Shown in pieces: positions 8,109 through 18,290 of a DNA stretch of 18,582 nucleotides. The position numbers and the translations under genes are program-made. This DNA comes from Cyclostephanos tholiformis (Eukaryota > Bacillariophyta > Thalassiosirophyceae > Thalassiosirales > Thalassiosiraceae), in contig JALLPB010000271.1 in assembly GCA_036939975.1 (NCBI GenBank), positions 1 through 18,582 of the forward strand, given 5' to 3'. The stretch's first letter is position 1; every line of letters starts with the position of its first letter. Below the pieces are notes generated by a model. It worked only from the letters and a program-made list of their open reading frames with translations. It searched no databases and was not told the origin of the DNA.

Positions 8109-10733
8109 CTAATTCTTTTGTACTATTTTTTTGCAAAAATCGACAATTGGAGGCCCATACGCGGGGTAGAAATGGTGCACAAAGCTGCGAATCGCTACAG
8201 AAACATAGCTGATTGTGAATGTATCAAGTGTAAAAACCTGGTTCAATGCCGGGAGTATTTCAATCGAGGAAATTTGCATTATTGTATCGATTTCCGGTAC
8301 CTGGATGTTAACAGAAACTAATCGGTCTGTCAAGTATCTTGTAGGCTCGGGCAACAGCAAATATTGCTCCCCAACACATCTGTAATTTTGCCCTAAACTC
8401 GCCCGTGCATTATCTCTAAATCGAGGCCTGCGAATCCGATATTAAGCAATGAACGCCCAAAATAATATTAGGCGCAATTTTCAAATGAATTACATACTTA
8501 AATGCATTTGTGGATGAAACGGCTCACCAGCCTTCCCATGATTCCAGGATGGTTTTTAGTACCGGCCGTAGCGTTCTACTGGGGCCCGATATCCACGGAG
8601 TGTATCCATCTTCGCCTGCCGAGAGATTGCATAAAAATTTATCAATGTCCCAGACGAGAATATTGGATGTCTGATCAATTGCATCCGAAGTATGAACTCA
8701 CCAAGATCGTCAATGAGGGGGTAGAGAGGATCGTACTGCGAAAACAAGCGAATAATTGGATCAAAAGGCTGATTGTAGGAATATACAATATCAGTAGGTA
8801 CATCAAATGAATCGAGAATAGAGCACGAAAACCCGTCAGATTCAATCCCGTTTACATCAGAGGTAGAAAAAATCTCAAAGATTGGAGGAGAACCATATGT
8901 GAAGACCCTCAGGACTTTTTGTCTCTGAAGTCAAAGGTCAGGCAACGGCATTTTGAGTCAGAGGAGCACAGCACCCATATCACTATTTGAGAAGAATAAC
9001 TTACCACAAAACTTGCTTATAAATGAAAAGAAAGTGAGGGAAAAAAGCATTCATTCCAATACAGTCGGGCCATCACTTACCACCGCGGTCATTCACCAAA
9101 AGAATCATTAGTAATATTGCAAGGCTACCACCAATTGAATGACTGCAATCATGGCATGATTCGAAGCAAATGATCGTCCGTAGGAGAAGAAGTCGATTAT
9201 TTAGTTTCCACGACCTATGTCCTCTTCAATATGGTCGTATGACGCAACTCACCCGGTAAATACAAACTTGTGTGACGGAGATGTCATATCAAAATATCTC
9301 TCGAGTTCTCGTGACAGTTCTTGTGCCAATGTGAGCATCCCTTCATGAACCCGAACCAAAGTGTCCTCATTTTTCAATATAGAGACCGGGGATGCAGTGC
9401 AGATCATATTCAAAAGTCCTTCTCTGTCCACCTCCACATCACTTGCGTCATAGCCACGAAGAGTAAAGGTTCGAACTAAAGTTGGATTTTTATCATTTGA
9501 TTGGGGCCAAAAGTCTCTTTCGTATTGTATACTATCCGTCACCATCCATGATATGTCGGCGGTTTTCCCTCGCGCGATGATACTATGCTCAACACTATGA
9601 GTCTTGGAAATAGTATCCTCGTAAATAGCACCTGAAAGGGTAGCAAATTCAGCAGCCTTGATTATTTTATGTCGTTGTTCCTGAACTGGTATTTTCCGCA
9701 GCGATGGGTAGTTTCTGAACAAGTTTGAATAACCACCAGTAATCACTCCGTTGGCGAATCTTACCAGCTCGGCCGTGTACTCAGCCGTCGCTTTGGGCGC
9801 CCTACCCGCCTGTTCAAAAATACTATAGGCAGCAGCTGTTAGATTTCCAGAAGCCTCTTGTATTGCCAAGGCATTGCTTGCACGAACAATCATCGATTGA
9901 AAAGCCGATGGACTGAAAACTGAACTAGCAACTTGAAGTATTTTGTCCGCAGTTACGGCATCATTCGACTGCAATTTTGATTCGCCCACTTGATCAATGT
10001 CATCCAATTCATCATAGAAAAGATCATTATCAGGCACCATATTCACCAACTCCTCAAAGGTAACATTCATTCCGCTACTGTCGTCCTGAACAAGAGCAGC
10101 TAATTCTTGAATATTCTTTGTAAAAACGTCCCATCTCAGCGCTTTATCGAGGAAAGGAAAAAGTTTCATCGAAGAAGCCTCCCCAACACCACTTCCGTTC
10201 ACACCCCCATTCGGTTCTGAAGTTTTGATTGTCCTTTTTGGATCATTCGTGTTGGGTGTTATCAAGTCGATTTCGTCGTTTGTTTCGTTGAAAGCCGCCA
10301 CCAATGTCGCGACGTCAACCATTCCAGAGAGGGATGCTACCAATGGAGACATCTCATCATCAAAGATACCCCTATTCATGCCATGACCGCCGATGGTCAA
10401 CGGCAAGGAATCTAACGGAGAGCCCAAATTCGGCTGAGTGCTGGCGTCCGACGACGAGCGGGATACTTCCGATGCATTCCATCTAATCAAGGCCTTGAGC
10501 CACGCCGGGAAGTCCTGGCCATTAGTAATTACTCCGCCGATGCTTGAAACCGGCTCTATTTCCTTCTTTTCATTCGGCCCATTTCGACGACTTCCACCCT
10601 CAAGCAGATGGCTCCGTCGCTGCCGCCGAATTCCATTTGAGGTAGACTGGACAACGAAGGCAATGCCCGGACGCCCACCGTATCCGTGGCAATCCACTAG
10701 GGGCAATAGGGATAGTAGCAAAGCAATCCTCAT
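8109..10733 (-). CDS. Class 3 (fungal-type) lipase, secretory or plastid-targeted, five exons
   Basis: This is an alpha/beta-hydrolase predicted to cleave acyl esters of glycerolipids. Deduced exons on the minus strand are 10733-9253, 9142-9081, 9015-9005 (11 nt), 8924-8563 and 8427-8109; the introns are 110, 65, 80 and 135 nt, all GT-AG with matching phases. The product has 744 residues. Exon 1 ends HKFVFTG and exon 2 continues HSIGGSLAILLM, restoring the nucleophile elbow G-H-S-I-G with Ser496. Upstream, VHEGM (462-466) is the usual block before the elbow. Exon 4 carries RVFTYGSPP (524-532) and FDPIIRLF, whose Asp573 is the likely acid. Exon 5 has SFVHHFYPAYGPP; His723 or His724 is the candidate base. 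Residues 1-15 are a signal peptide, and GIAFVV soon after resembles the plastid cleavage motif. About 300 further N-terminal residues have no recognised domain. The weakest points are the microexon and the GTACTA donor of exon 4. Confidence 0.82.
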
Positions 10734-11007
10734 CGTTTTTCTGTCAGAATGAGCTTAGAGCTTTCATTCTATCTCAGGCTTTTGGGAAAACAAGCATCGT
10801 CCTCCAGAAAAAAAAACAGTCCTGCGACGTCTGTCCAGCGTCATCAAAATTAAAAAAAAGACTTTCCTCTTTGAACAATGACCGCCTCTGTTAGCCACAT
10901 CTTCTTGCCCACCATTCATACTTACACTGATTCGAGGTCAACATTCGCCTTGCCTGATCGGAGCATCCTATCGCAAATCATACCTTTAGTTTCTTTTGGA
11001 TTGGACA
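10734..11007. promoter_or_regulatory. Short divergent promoter between the lipase and the unknown gene
   Basis: The 274 bp between two divergent start codons must supply both promoters. It contains A-rich runs (10807-10816 and 10847-10859) and pyrimidine-rich sequence near 10900. No specific site was recognised. Confidence 0.4.
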
Positions 11008-12160
11008 ATGGACACACCTACTCGTGGTCGTCGTCGAGCAGCTGAAAGAGTGAAGCAAAAGCTCAGGCACGACCGGCTGCAATGGTCGACGATCAATGGT
11101 ATGCCCCGCCGACCTCGCCGGAGGATTGTGTCACAGCATTATATAAATCACAAGCCATGGAATGACCGGCTCATATTTGATGAAGTAACATCCACGAGGG
11201 AATGCCACGCACCAGCAAAGATGTGGAAAAGAAGTTCGCACAAAAAGGAAAATAATGTTGCTGAAATAGAAAAATGGTAAGATGGGTGTGCTGTCATTAT
11301 GAAATTCTCTTCGGGCGAATCTTAGTATTCAAAGTATAATCATACCCTAAAACAGTCCTATCAGTGCATCAGGAAAGCTCCATCAACGATCACAAATGCG
11401 TCACTACATTGAGCGTTCTAATGGCGAAGTAGTAATGGAATTCAGTAGTAGCGAAATACTTCCTTCCTCGCCAGTAGCATCAGCCACCTGTCTTAATCGC
11501 ACAGAAAACCACAGTATAGGATTATCACCATTCGACATGGCGAGAGTTCGAGCAGCTCTGGAAGCCGATGCCATCGATAAACACGAAGAAGATGAATTGC
11601 GCCACGATAATGACGACGAAATCTCTGGAGAAATAAGGCAACGATCATCACTACACGAGGTCGTGGATTGGGCGGAAGATCCAGCCTTCATTCCGTCAAG
11701 GATTGACGGGAAAAGTGCTTTAAGAGGAGAAGAGAAACGTTCGCGACTATTAGTTCCGTTCAGCAAAATCACGACGAGTTCAATACTAAGGCAATTTGAG
11801 CAGCTGCTATACACTTCTGAGCTAGAAGAGGAGCTTCTCCAGCGTGATATATTCATCAATCGACTGGATGGAGACAATTTTTTGTCTACTGTCATCATAT
11901 CCGAAACAAATGAGGGCAACTGGCTGCGAACGCCAATAATACCCACGGAAAGACAAGACAAAATCAACGAGCACGCGACTATAGGGTGTAAAGACAAAGA
12001 TACGAGGCTCAAACTTTTGACGAAGAATGGAGCATTGCAGTATGATGAAATAGTAGCTACACTCGCCGAATCAGTATTAGAGAGGATCCTTGAGGATATT
12101 GCAGAGGAAATCGAGGAAGCTATCGTTGGAGTGACTGGAAATATTGTGTGTAACTTATAA
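11008..12160 (+). CDS. Unknown protein, Arg-rich N-terminus and acidic helical C-terminus, two exons
   Basis: I do not recognise this protein. Exon 1 is 11008-11276, starting at the first true ATG (MDTPTRGRRRAAERVKQKLR). The donor is ATG|GTAAGA. Exon 2 most likely starts at 11365 after TATCAG and runs to the stop at 12160; the phases match and the product has about 354 residues. An alternative acceptor at AACAG (11351-11355) would also keep frame. The first 40 residues are strongly basic, possibly a nuclear localisation signal. The centre is polar and acidic. The C-terminal part (YDEIVATLAESVLERILEDI, then AEEIEEAIVG) is a predicted amphipathic helix. No signal peptide or membrane segment is present. 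The final codons GTGTGTAAC could instead be a donor to another exon, for example after ATCACAG at 12250, giving 14 other residues and overlapping the carrier 3' end. A real gene is supported by the long open frame, phase agreement and the divergent layout. Confidence 0.65.
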
Positions 12161-12242
12161 ACATATCCTCCTCATCTCCACTTCCTCATTTGCTCAATGC
12201 AATCGGTATGTCGGCTCTGTACTGCTCCCAGATTTGATACGA

Positions 12243-15200
12243 TCACAGAAGACCTTGTCGAACAGCATAGAATACGTCCAAAACAAGTGTTAAGTCATCA
12301 GTCCCTACGTCGAGCAATGTCTTGATGTAATCGTAAAGGAAAAATTGAAGTCCTATCACCAAAAAGAAGAAGACCGCGCGTGCGGGGAATCCAGCATACA
12401 TGTTTGAAATCCCTCCTTCGGCGGCGAGCAGTTCTTGCACTATCATCCTCCAGTCTTTTCTTTGGCCGTCCTCTCGGGAAGAGGCAGATGTTAGAGTAAG
12501 TATCAGATCTGCGGGATGACTGACGAAGGCTCCTGCGATGCCTACAGAGGTTTAAAAAGGAACTCGTGATAATTAGGAGCACGAACATCGTCCATTGATG
12601 CTGCCGTGTATCGAGATCACAAACACGATAAATTATATCATACCTGCAAGTGCTCCTGCAAAGGCGGATAATAAGAGCCCGAGACCTCCAACGCCAACGC
12701 GGATCTCATCATCACCCAGTAGGTTTGACCCATTTATAAAGTCCGCAATATAACTAGAGGCCAAATCAAAAACCAAGAATTTTGTTAAGGCAAATGGCAA
12801 TTCGCGAGATGCAATTGGAATGAAGGATGACCATAATGGCTTGATATCTTCTAGTTGCATTCCTTTTGGCAATGTCACCGATGTCGACAACGATGATGAA
12901 ATTGACACGTGTTCTATATGGCGTTTCAACCTATTTTCTTCCTGAAATGTATGAAGGAATTATTAAGATTGGTGGACTTTGCGTTGGAGATCTCGCACAT
13001 AGTTACGAAAATAACGAATCAGTTTCTCACCACAAAGTCTTCAAAAACCTTCTTGATGCCCTGATTCTCAGCTGTGCTCATGCTTCGCACTCTTAATATT
13101 TCGAACGGAGCCCCGAAAGCACAAGTTAGCAAGGTGGCAAGTGCAGCAGCTGCTAGTAACAGGAATTCACTTGGTCCTGCGGCTGTCTCATCAAAGAAAA
13201 CCGCACTGAAAGAACGCCGAAATAATTCAGTGGCACCAAACCCGAACAGCCCGAATACAACCGAAGTGAGAAGGGTGATATCAGCGCTTTGAAAGAGTGA
13301 CAGTGGTCCACGAACCTCTATCATTCTTTTTATTACTTCTAATGTACCCGAGTTAGGCTTATCATTCAATTCAAGACGTCCATGTTTCAATGAAGCATTC
13401 CTAACCGACTTAATAATCTCTTCGTCATTTCCTAGTTGAATTTTGGTTTTCACTAGCTCCAAAGGATTGAGTAGAGTGCGAACCAGAACTGTACACAGAG
13501 CTCCAGATATTGCTAATCTGAAATACTGGGAGCTGCTCAAAGTCATTGCATTTTTGATTACGGGAGCCTTGCCGAGCGGACCAAACAAAGGGTCGATCGA
13601 TCGATACTTGGAGGATGTAAGTACTACTTCTTGTTTAATAGGAGGAAGAGATGAAATGTAGTAATATCCTTTCATGCTGACACTGGGGCTTGCATCATCA
13701 ATAAATTTTGAGTATTGTGGCCGAACAACAGGCGGCAGCAAAGATATTGGGTCTGACTTAATTTTCCTGATCAAATCATCACCAAGTTGGAAATTGTCTC
13801 TTCCTCTACGTACAGCTCTAGGATCAACAATAATTCCATCACCACCGCTCTTCATTTGAGTTACACTCGCCAGTATGACTTGATTCTCGTCGTCGTCCTC
13901 TGTGTCTTGTAGGGTTATTGGGGTAGCAAACCAATCCGGATCAGTCTGAGGCAAAATGAGTGCAACCTTAGGAGGCTGATCAAATATATAACCGCTACCT
14001 CCATCTATTATTTCAACCCCTACAACCTGAGGGCACATAATATGATCCACAGATAATGAGTGCATACGAGAATCTGATGAAGACTGGTAAACATGAAAAG
14101 TCTTACCGAGTATTCTAGTTCGGGCACGGCCTTAGCCGGCTTCACTTCCTTATCAGGATTATTCTGCCGTGACATGCGCTGTCGAATTTCCACAGTCGGC
14201 AGGGTAGGCTCTGATCCTTCGCGATTCTGCAGGCCGCCATATCCAAAACCGGGATCTATGAGGATGATCTCGGAAACGCTCCCTTTACGATCAATTATTG
14301 CACAAGCTTCACAGTCCCGAGTTGCACCTCTTTGTTTAACAATAACATCCGGCGAAACGGTGTACCCCAGCCCACCATCAATTACATTTATTCGTAATAT
14401 TCGCGAGGTAGGCTTCATCACCGCACGTAATTTCGCAGGTTTGTATTCGTCTCCCAAAGGAGCGGGCGCCTCTACCCTTATCAACTCATTATCACTTTTG
14501 GAGAAACCCCCACCGTGCCGGCTAGACAGACGAAAACCCTCCACAGCTTCATCATCGTCCGAGAGATCAAACAGTTCCACAGCAGCTATTGTACCATTGT
14601 CGACCTCTCCCAACAATCCTCTGATTTCTTGCACAGGTTGTAATTCAGGACTCGGTATCAACGAGAACAAAATTGCCAATTGTTGTTTGGCCTCCATGGA
14701 GGTATATCGCGCTTTGAGAAGAGTAAATAAATTCAGTATTCCCTGTCTAGCTAAGTTTATTGCTTCTTTTTCAGCCTTTCTCGACTTCGACTTGGATCGA
14801 CTAGTGCTTTGGGCTCTCGTCACTGATTTGGCCGGTTCTGCAGCTGCAATTCCAGCCTTGGCGGCTGCGATGCTGGCATAGCTCCCATATGGTCCCGAAA
14901 AGTAATCAGCAAGACCCACCTCTACACTTTCGGCGAATTCTGCAAATCTCTCTTTAGAAATATCATTGTTGACAAGGCTATCCTTTGTAGACCCGACATC
15001 GGGTGACATAGAGTTTTTCTTCCACCAGGCATTTGCAGACGGATCAAATACTAACAAAAATCGCGCCAGATATGTAATAAACCTAGTCTCATATACATTC
15101 TGAATCAAGCCTGAACTTTTGAGAAGATTGTTGTTCCTTCTATTCCGTGACTTCTTCTCCTCTACCGGTTTAAGCCTTATTCCTCTAGCGGATGCAGATC

Positions 15201-15660
15201 CTCCTCCTTTTATCATTTCATTTTTCGGTGTGAAAAGTTGTCCCGTTGCATCGATTTCAGACGCCAACGAAGAATTAGGAAAGCCCGCTGAAAGTATGGT
15301 AAGTGAGAAAATTCTAAGAACTGCTGCACGCCGAGAAACGTCGATGTAATACTGGCTAGTAAGTGGCGTGAGCGTACTTGACACTGTATCCTCAGATGCT
15401 TCAGGCGCAAATGTTTCAGAATTAGCATCTATTCTTCCGCTAGTACGATGAAAAGGATAATTATTGTGATGATTAGGGCATGTACCATGACTTTTATCGC
15501 CACCACCACAGTTTGTGTAGAGATGGCTCTGAAACGCCAATGATGATGTGGCAGTAGAGAAGTGCCTTTTCCTCCGTGCACGGTGTTTAAAACCTGGTGT
15601 GTTCGAAGTCACGGCGTAGGGAGCAGAAATCAACAGCACCAATAGAGGTAAAAAGGCCAT
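12243..15660 (-). CDS. Mitochondrial-carrier-family transporter with long N-terminal extension, probably plastid-targeted, four exons
   Basis: Exons on the minus strand are 15660-14107, 14026-13031, 12941-12644 and 12541-12243; introns are 80, 89 and 102 nt, all GT-AG with phases 0, 0 and 1. The product has 1048 residues. The C-terminal 370 residues form the three-repeat solute carrier fold of the family, which exchanges metabolites or cofactors across inner membranes. The signatures are PLELVKTK (706-713), PFEILRVR (825-832) and a weaker third, PADLILT (959-965), where a Thr replaces the basic residue. YAGFPARAVFFFLVIGLQFF follows repeat three, as in the family. The usual length is about 300. 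The N-terminal half adds a signal peptide (1-19), an SSLAF site near 39-43, and a second hydrophobic stretch after a twin Arg (110-135). A Ser/Lys/Arg-rich and Ala-rich helical region (258-300) follows, and then three GxGY motifs (429-433, 470-474, 527-531) in beta-like sequence. The substrate cannot be predicted. Plastid envelope location is inferred. Confidence 0.85.
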
Positions 15661-16397
15661 TGTCGCAGATACTCCTACCTTGTATTCCCTTTTCTTCGCT
15701 TTCGTCTGTGCGACGAAACAGGCCGAGCGAGCCGAGGCGAGGGATGGAGGGATGATGTGCCCCTCGATGTCCTGTCCGCCGTTGCCCCCCCCCCCCCCCC
15801 CCCCAAAAAAAAAAAAAAAAAAATCATCCTTCGTTTTCCCAAAACAAAACCCACTGCGACAAGGGATTGTAGCGAACGACTAACGACGCGGCGACGCTCG
15901 ACCAACAACACTCGCCATGGGAGCCACTCTTTCAAGCGCTACAACATACCTCTCTATCACATTATGCGACGGAAGCAGCCGTAAATTGATTGCAGGGTGG
16001 TGGTATGTGATTTCGGGTGTCGACGGAGCTGGTGTTGTCGTTGGGCATGGCATTGCGCTCGAACGATTCGTGATGAACATCGGCTAGTAGCTAGGAGAAT
16101 ATTTGAGGGCATTCGGCAGGGACGCATATTCGATTCAAACAACGAACACATTGCCGGTCCGGGCATTTTCCTTGCATTTTTAGGAAAACATGTCGTGGAG
16201 AAGCGAGACTACTCTTGCTTATGCCCTTTTTGTTGACTTGAGATTTTTCTGCTGAGTGGTTAGATAGATGGACAATCCTCGTCCTTGCATTATTTCCTAC
16301 TTTGCTGTCCTCGCGCATATTCTATCATGAGAGGGGGGAGTGTATTGGACCCGTTCCTGTTTCCTGATGTTGGCACATGGGATAATTTCTTTGCAAC
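15661..16397. promoter_or_regulatory. Divergent promoter region of the carrier and the four-helix membrane protein
   Basis: These 737 bp separate two divergent start codons. A long homopolymer junction lies at 15785-15823. An unsupported 56-residue ORF (15917-16087, +) and its overlapping neighbours have no recognisable domain; they could be an upstream ORF, but nothing supports translation. GC-rich sequence near 15880-16060 gives way to a more AT-rich 3' part. Confidence 0.45.
15785..15823. repeat. Homopolymer junction C20-A19
   Basis: Twenty C (15785-15804) are followed directly by nineteen A (15805-15823). On the minus strand, toward the carrier start about 125 bp away, this reads T19-G20. 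Exact lengths are prone to replication slippage and sequencing error. Confidence 0.9.
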
Positions 16398-17014
16398 ATG
16401 ACGAGCAACGCCATGAAGACTCAGTTTATGCTTCACCACTTTTCGCTCTATATTAGGTATTTGATCCTCTTAATATCCATCATTCAAGTCTTCATAGCCT
16501 TGTATACCATGTCATCCCGTGGTGGTACGGAAGCGTTTGTCAGTCTATGGTCAGCAGTATTTTTACTAATATTGTGTGTAGGAGGAACGGTCATCATGAG
16601 AAAATTCCAAAGTAGTTTGGCTGTTGGATTCTTCATGGGGAGTGTGGTTGCTGCGTCCCAGATGTTCATGTTGATATTCCTCATGTGAGTTCGCCTCGGT
16701 GTCTCTCCCGTCGCACATATTCTATTTACCTGGTGAATGAGTTAACTTTCATCTCTCTTCTGTTCCTTGAAACCATGCTCTCAATCTGTAACATTTGATT
16801 CTGCAGTCTCTTTGGATACATAGAAGATCGCCTGGAGAATGACCTGCCAGTCGATGGTGAAAGGCTGAACGGATTCGTTTGTCTTGTTCAAGCGTTACTC
16901 TTGGGGTCATTTGCAGCTATTTTAGCAGCGCATCGGTCAGAGATATTGGATCAGAAGATTTCCGACGATGAAGATGTGACATACGAGGCCCCGGCCAGGA
17001 TAACATCAGTATAG
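16398..17014 (+). CDS. Small four-helix membrane protein, function unknown, two exons
   Basis: Exon 1 is 16398-16684 and exon 2 is 16807-17014. The 122-nt intron (GTGAGT...CTGCAG) splits an Ile codon and gives 164 residues. Four hydrophobic segments are visible: YLILLISIIQVFIALYT (about 21-37), SLWSAVFLLILCVGGTVIM (about 50-68), VGFFMGSVVAASQMFMLIFL (about 75-94) and FVCLVQALLLGSFAAILAAH (about 119-138). The tail is short and acidic (ISDDEDVTYEAPARITSV). The layout suggests a tetraspan-like protein with both ends on one side of the membrane. The Cys motifs of true tetraspanins are absent, and I recognise no family. ATG codons at 16398 and 16413 are both possible starts; the first is chosen. 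There is no cleavable signal peptide. The second exon fits both phase and hydrophobic pattern, which supports the splice. Confidence 0.75.
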
Positions 17015-17406
17015 ATGCTGCAATTCTGTGCAAATTGACTTGAAAGAGTACCATTGTTCGAAACATCACATCACTTGCATTACCCTTTTTTTTCACAATG
17101 CAAGGTTATTTTGACAACAGTGGATTAGGCACGTATCATTCGTGTGCCATTCCATGATGATATTTTGTTTTCTATGTTATGTGAAGTATGAGGTTTATTG
17201 ATAACAACTAGTAAATTCATTAAATACTTATCTGTAATGTCTTATTTTATTTAGGTTATCTTCCGAGAGGTGCGGAATTCTCGGCTGGATGTGTTGAAAC
17301 CTATATGATGGTGCGTGGAACAAAGTGGGTAAGCAGGAAAAGAAACAGAGAATGGAAGCAGTGATAAAGAAATGTCAAGGTCAAAACTTATAAAGTTTGG
17401 TGGTGT

Positions 17407-17716
17407 ATCATATGTAATAGATCTGTTGCAGCTAAATTCAAATATACGGCATATTGGAAACTAGCTGCCAGTAAAATATCAAATGTCGGTATATCCAAAT
17501 TTACATATGTATATTCGAATTTACATGGTCATTTTGTGGCCTAATCTAGAATATAGGCCCCATCATATGTAATAGATTTGTTGCAGCTAAATTCAAATAT
17601 ACGGCATATTCGAAACTAGCTGCCGGTAAAATATCAAATGTCAGTATATCCAAATTTACATATGTATATTCGAATTTACATGGTCATTTTGTAGTCTAAT
17701 ATAGAATATAGGCCCC
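17407..17716. repeat. Two-copy 155-bp tandem repeat
   Basis: Copy 1 (17407-17561) and copy 2 (17562-17716) both begin ATCATATGTAATAGAT and end ATATAGGCCCC. They differ at only a handful of positions, such as ATCTGTT against ATTTGTT and TTGGAAAC against TTCGAAAC. This near identity points to a recent duplication, more recent than the pair at 3669-3926. Confidence 0.92.
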
Positions 17717-17719
17717 TTG

Positions 17720-18290
17720 CGCCAGTGGTCCCATAAATTCAATTTTACGGGTCACAGGAAGTCCATAACTTCGAAAATACATGGCATCTTATAAATTTGA
17801 ATTTACGCTCTATGTTCATTATCAAATATTGAATATATCAATAAATTCATGATATATCACTGTTTAATTGCTATAATCAATATTACCGGTGTGTTGGGTT
17901 TTCAAATATAGCAATAAAACATCAATATTCAGCTAATTTATTGGTATGTTTGATATTTCGGGCTGTGCAGATCATCTAATATTGAATATTTCTTAGTTTC
18001 TGTGCCATTTATATTCTGTATTATATAGTAGTCACAACCTATATATTCAAATTTATGACTCCGTATATTCAAATATATGGGTTTCAAGTTTCAACTACTA
18101 TCTGATATTGAATATAGATATAATATCTCTAAATTTGGGTCGTTGGGCTTGTTTATTTGAAAATATGGGTCACGGACACCATCTAATATTGAAAATGGCA
18201 ATGTTATTGCTATATTCCATCTGCCAATATCCATCTAGATTCGAATTTAGGTCATCTAATTTTGAATTTAAATATGTAATTTTGAATATA
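17720..18290. repeat. Dispersed degenerate motif, about TTCRAAWTTAYRGGTCA
   Basis: Variants include ATTCAATTTTACGGGTCA (17738), TTTGAATTTACGCTC (17797), ATTCAAATTTATGACTC (18045), ATTCAAATATATGGGTT (18067), TTTGAAAATATGGGTCA (18157) and TTCGAATTTAGGTCAT (18240). Related forms also occur inside the 155-bp repeat (ATTCGAATTTACATGGTCAT). Spacing is irregular, so this is not a simple satellite. Confidence 0.5.

Noticed and set aside
8502..8810. 102-codon plus-strand ORF that looks gene-like
   Set aside because: It is antisense to lipase exon 4, which carries family motifs in the other strand.
11404..12012. 202-codon minus-strand Ser-rich ORF
   Set aside because: It is antisense to the unknown gene's exon 2. 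The plus strand has matching splice phases and a normal composition.
14093..14881. 262-codon plus-strand ORF
   Set aside because: It is antisense to carrier exon 1, whose frame is supported by the splice chain into the transport domain.
15917..16236. Short plus-strand ORFs upstream of the four-helix protein
   Set aside because: They have no recognisable domain and no convincing splice to the downstream gene; noted only as a possible upstream ORF.
17407..17716. CRISPR or terminal repeat reading of the 155-bp pair
   Set aside because: Only two directly adjacent near-identical units exist, without spacers or internal element genes, so it is a simple tandem duplication.
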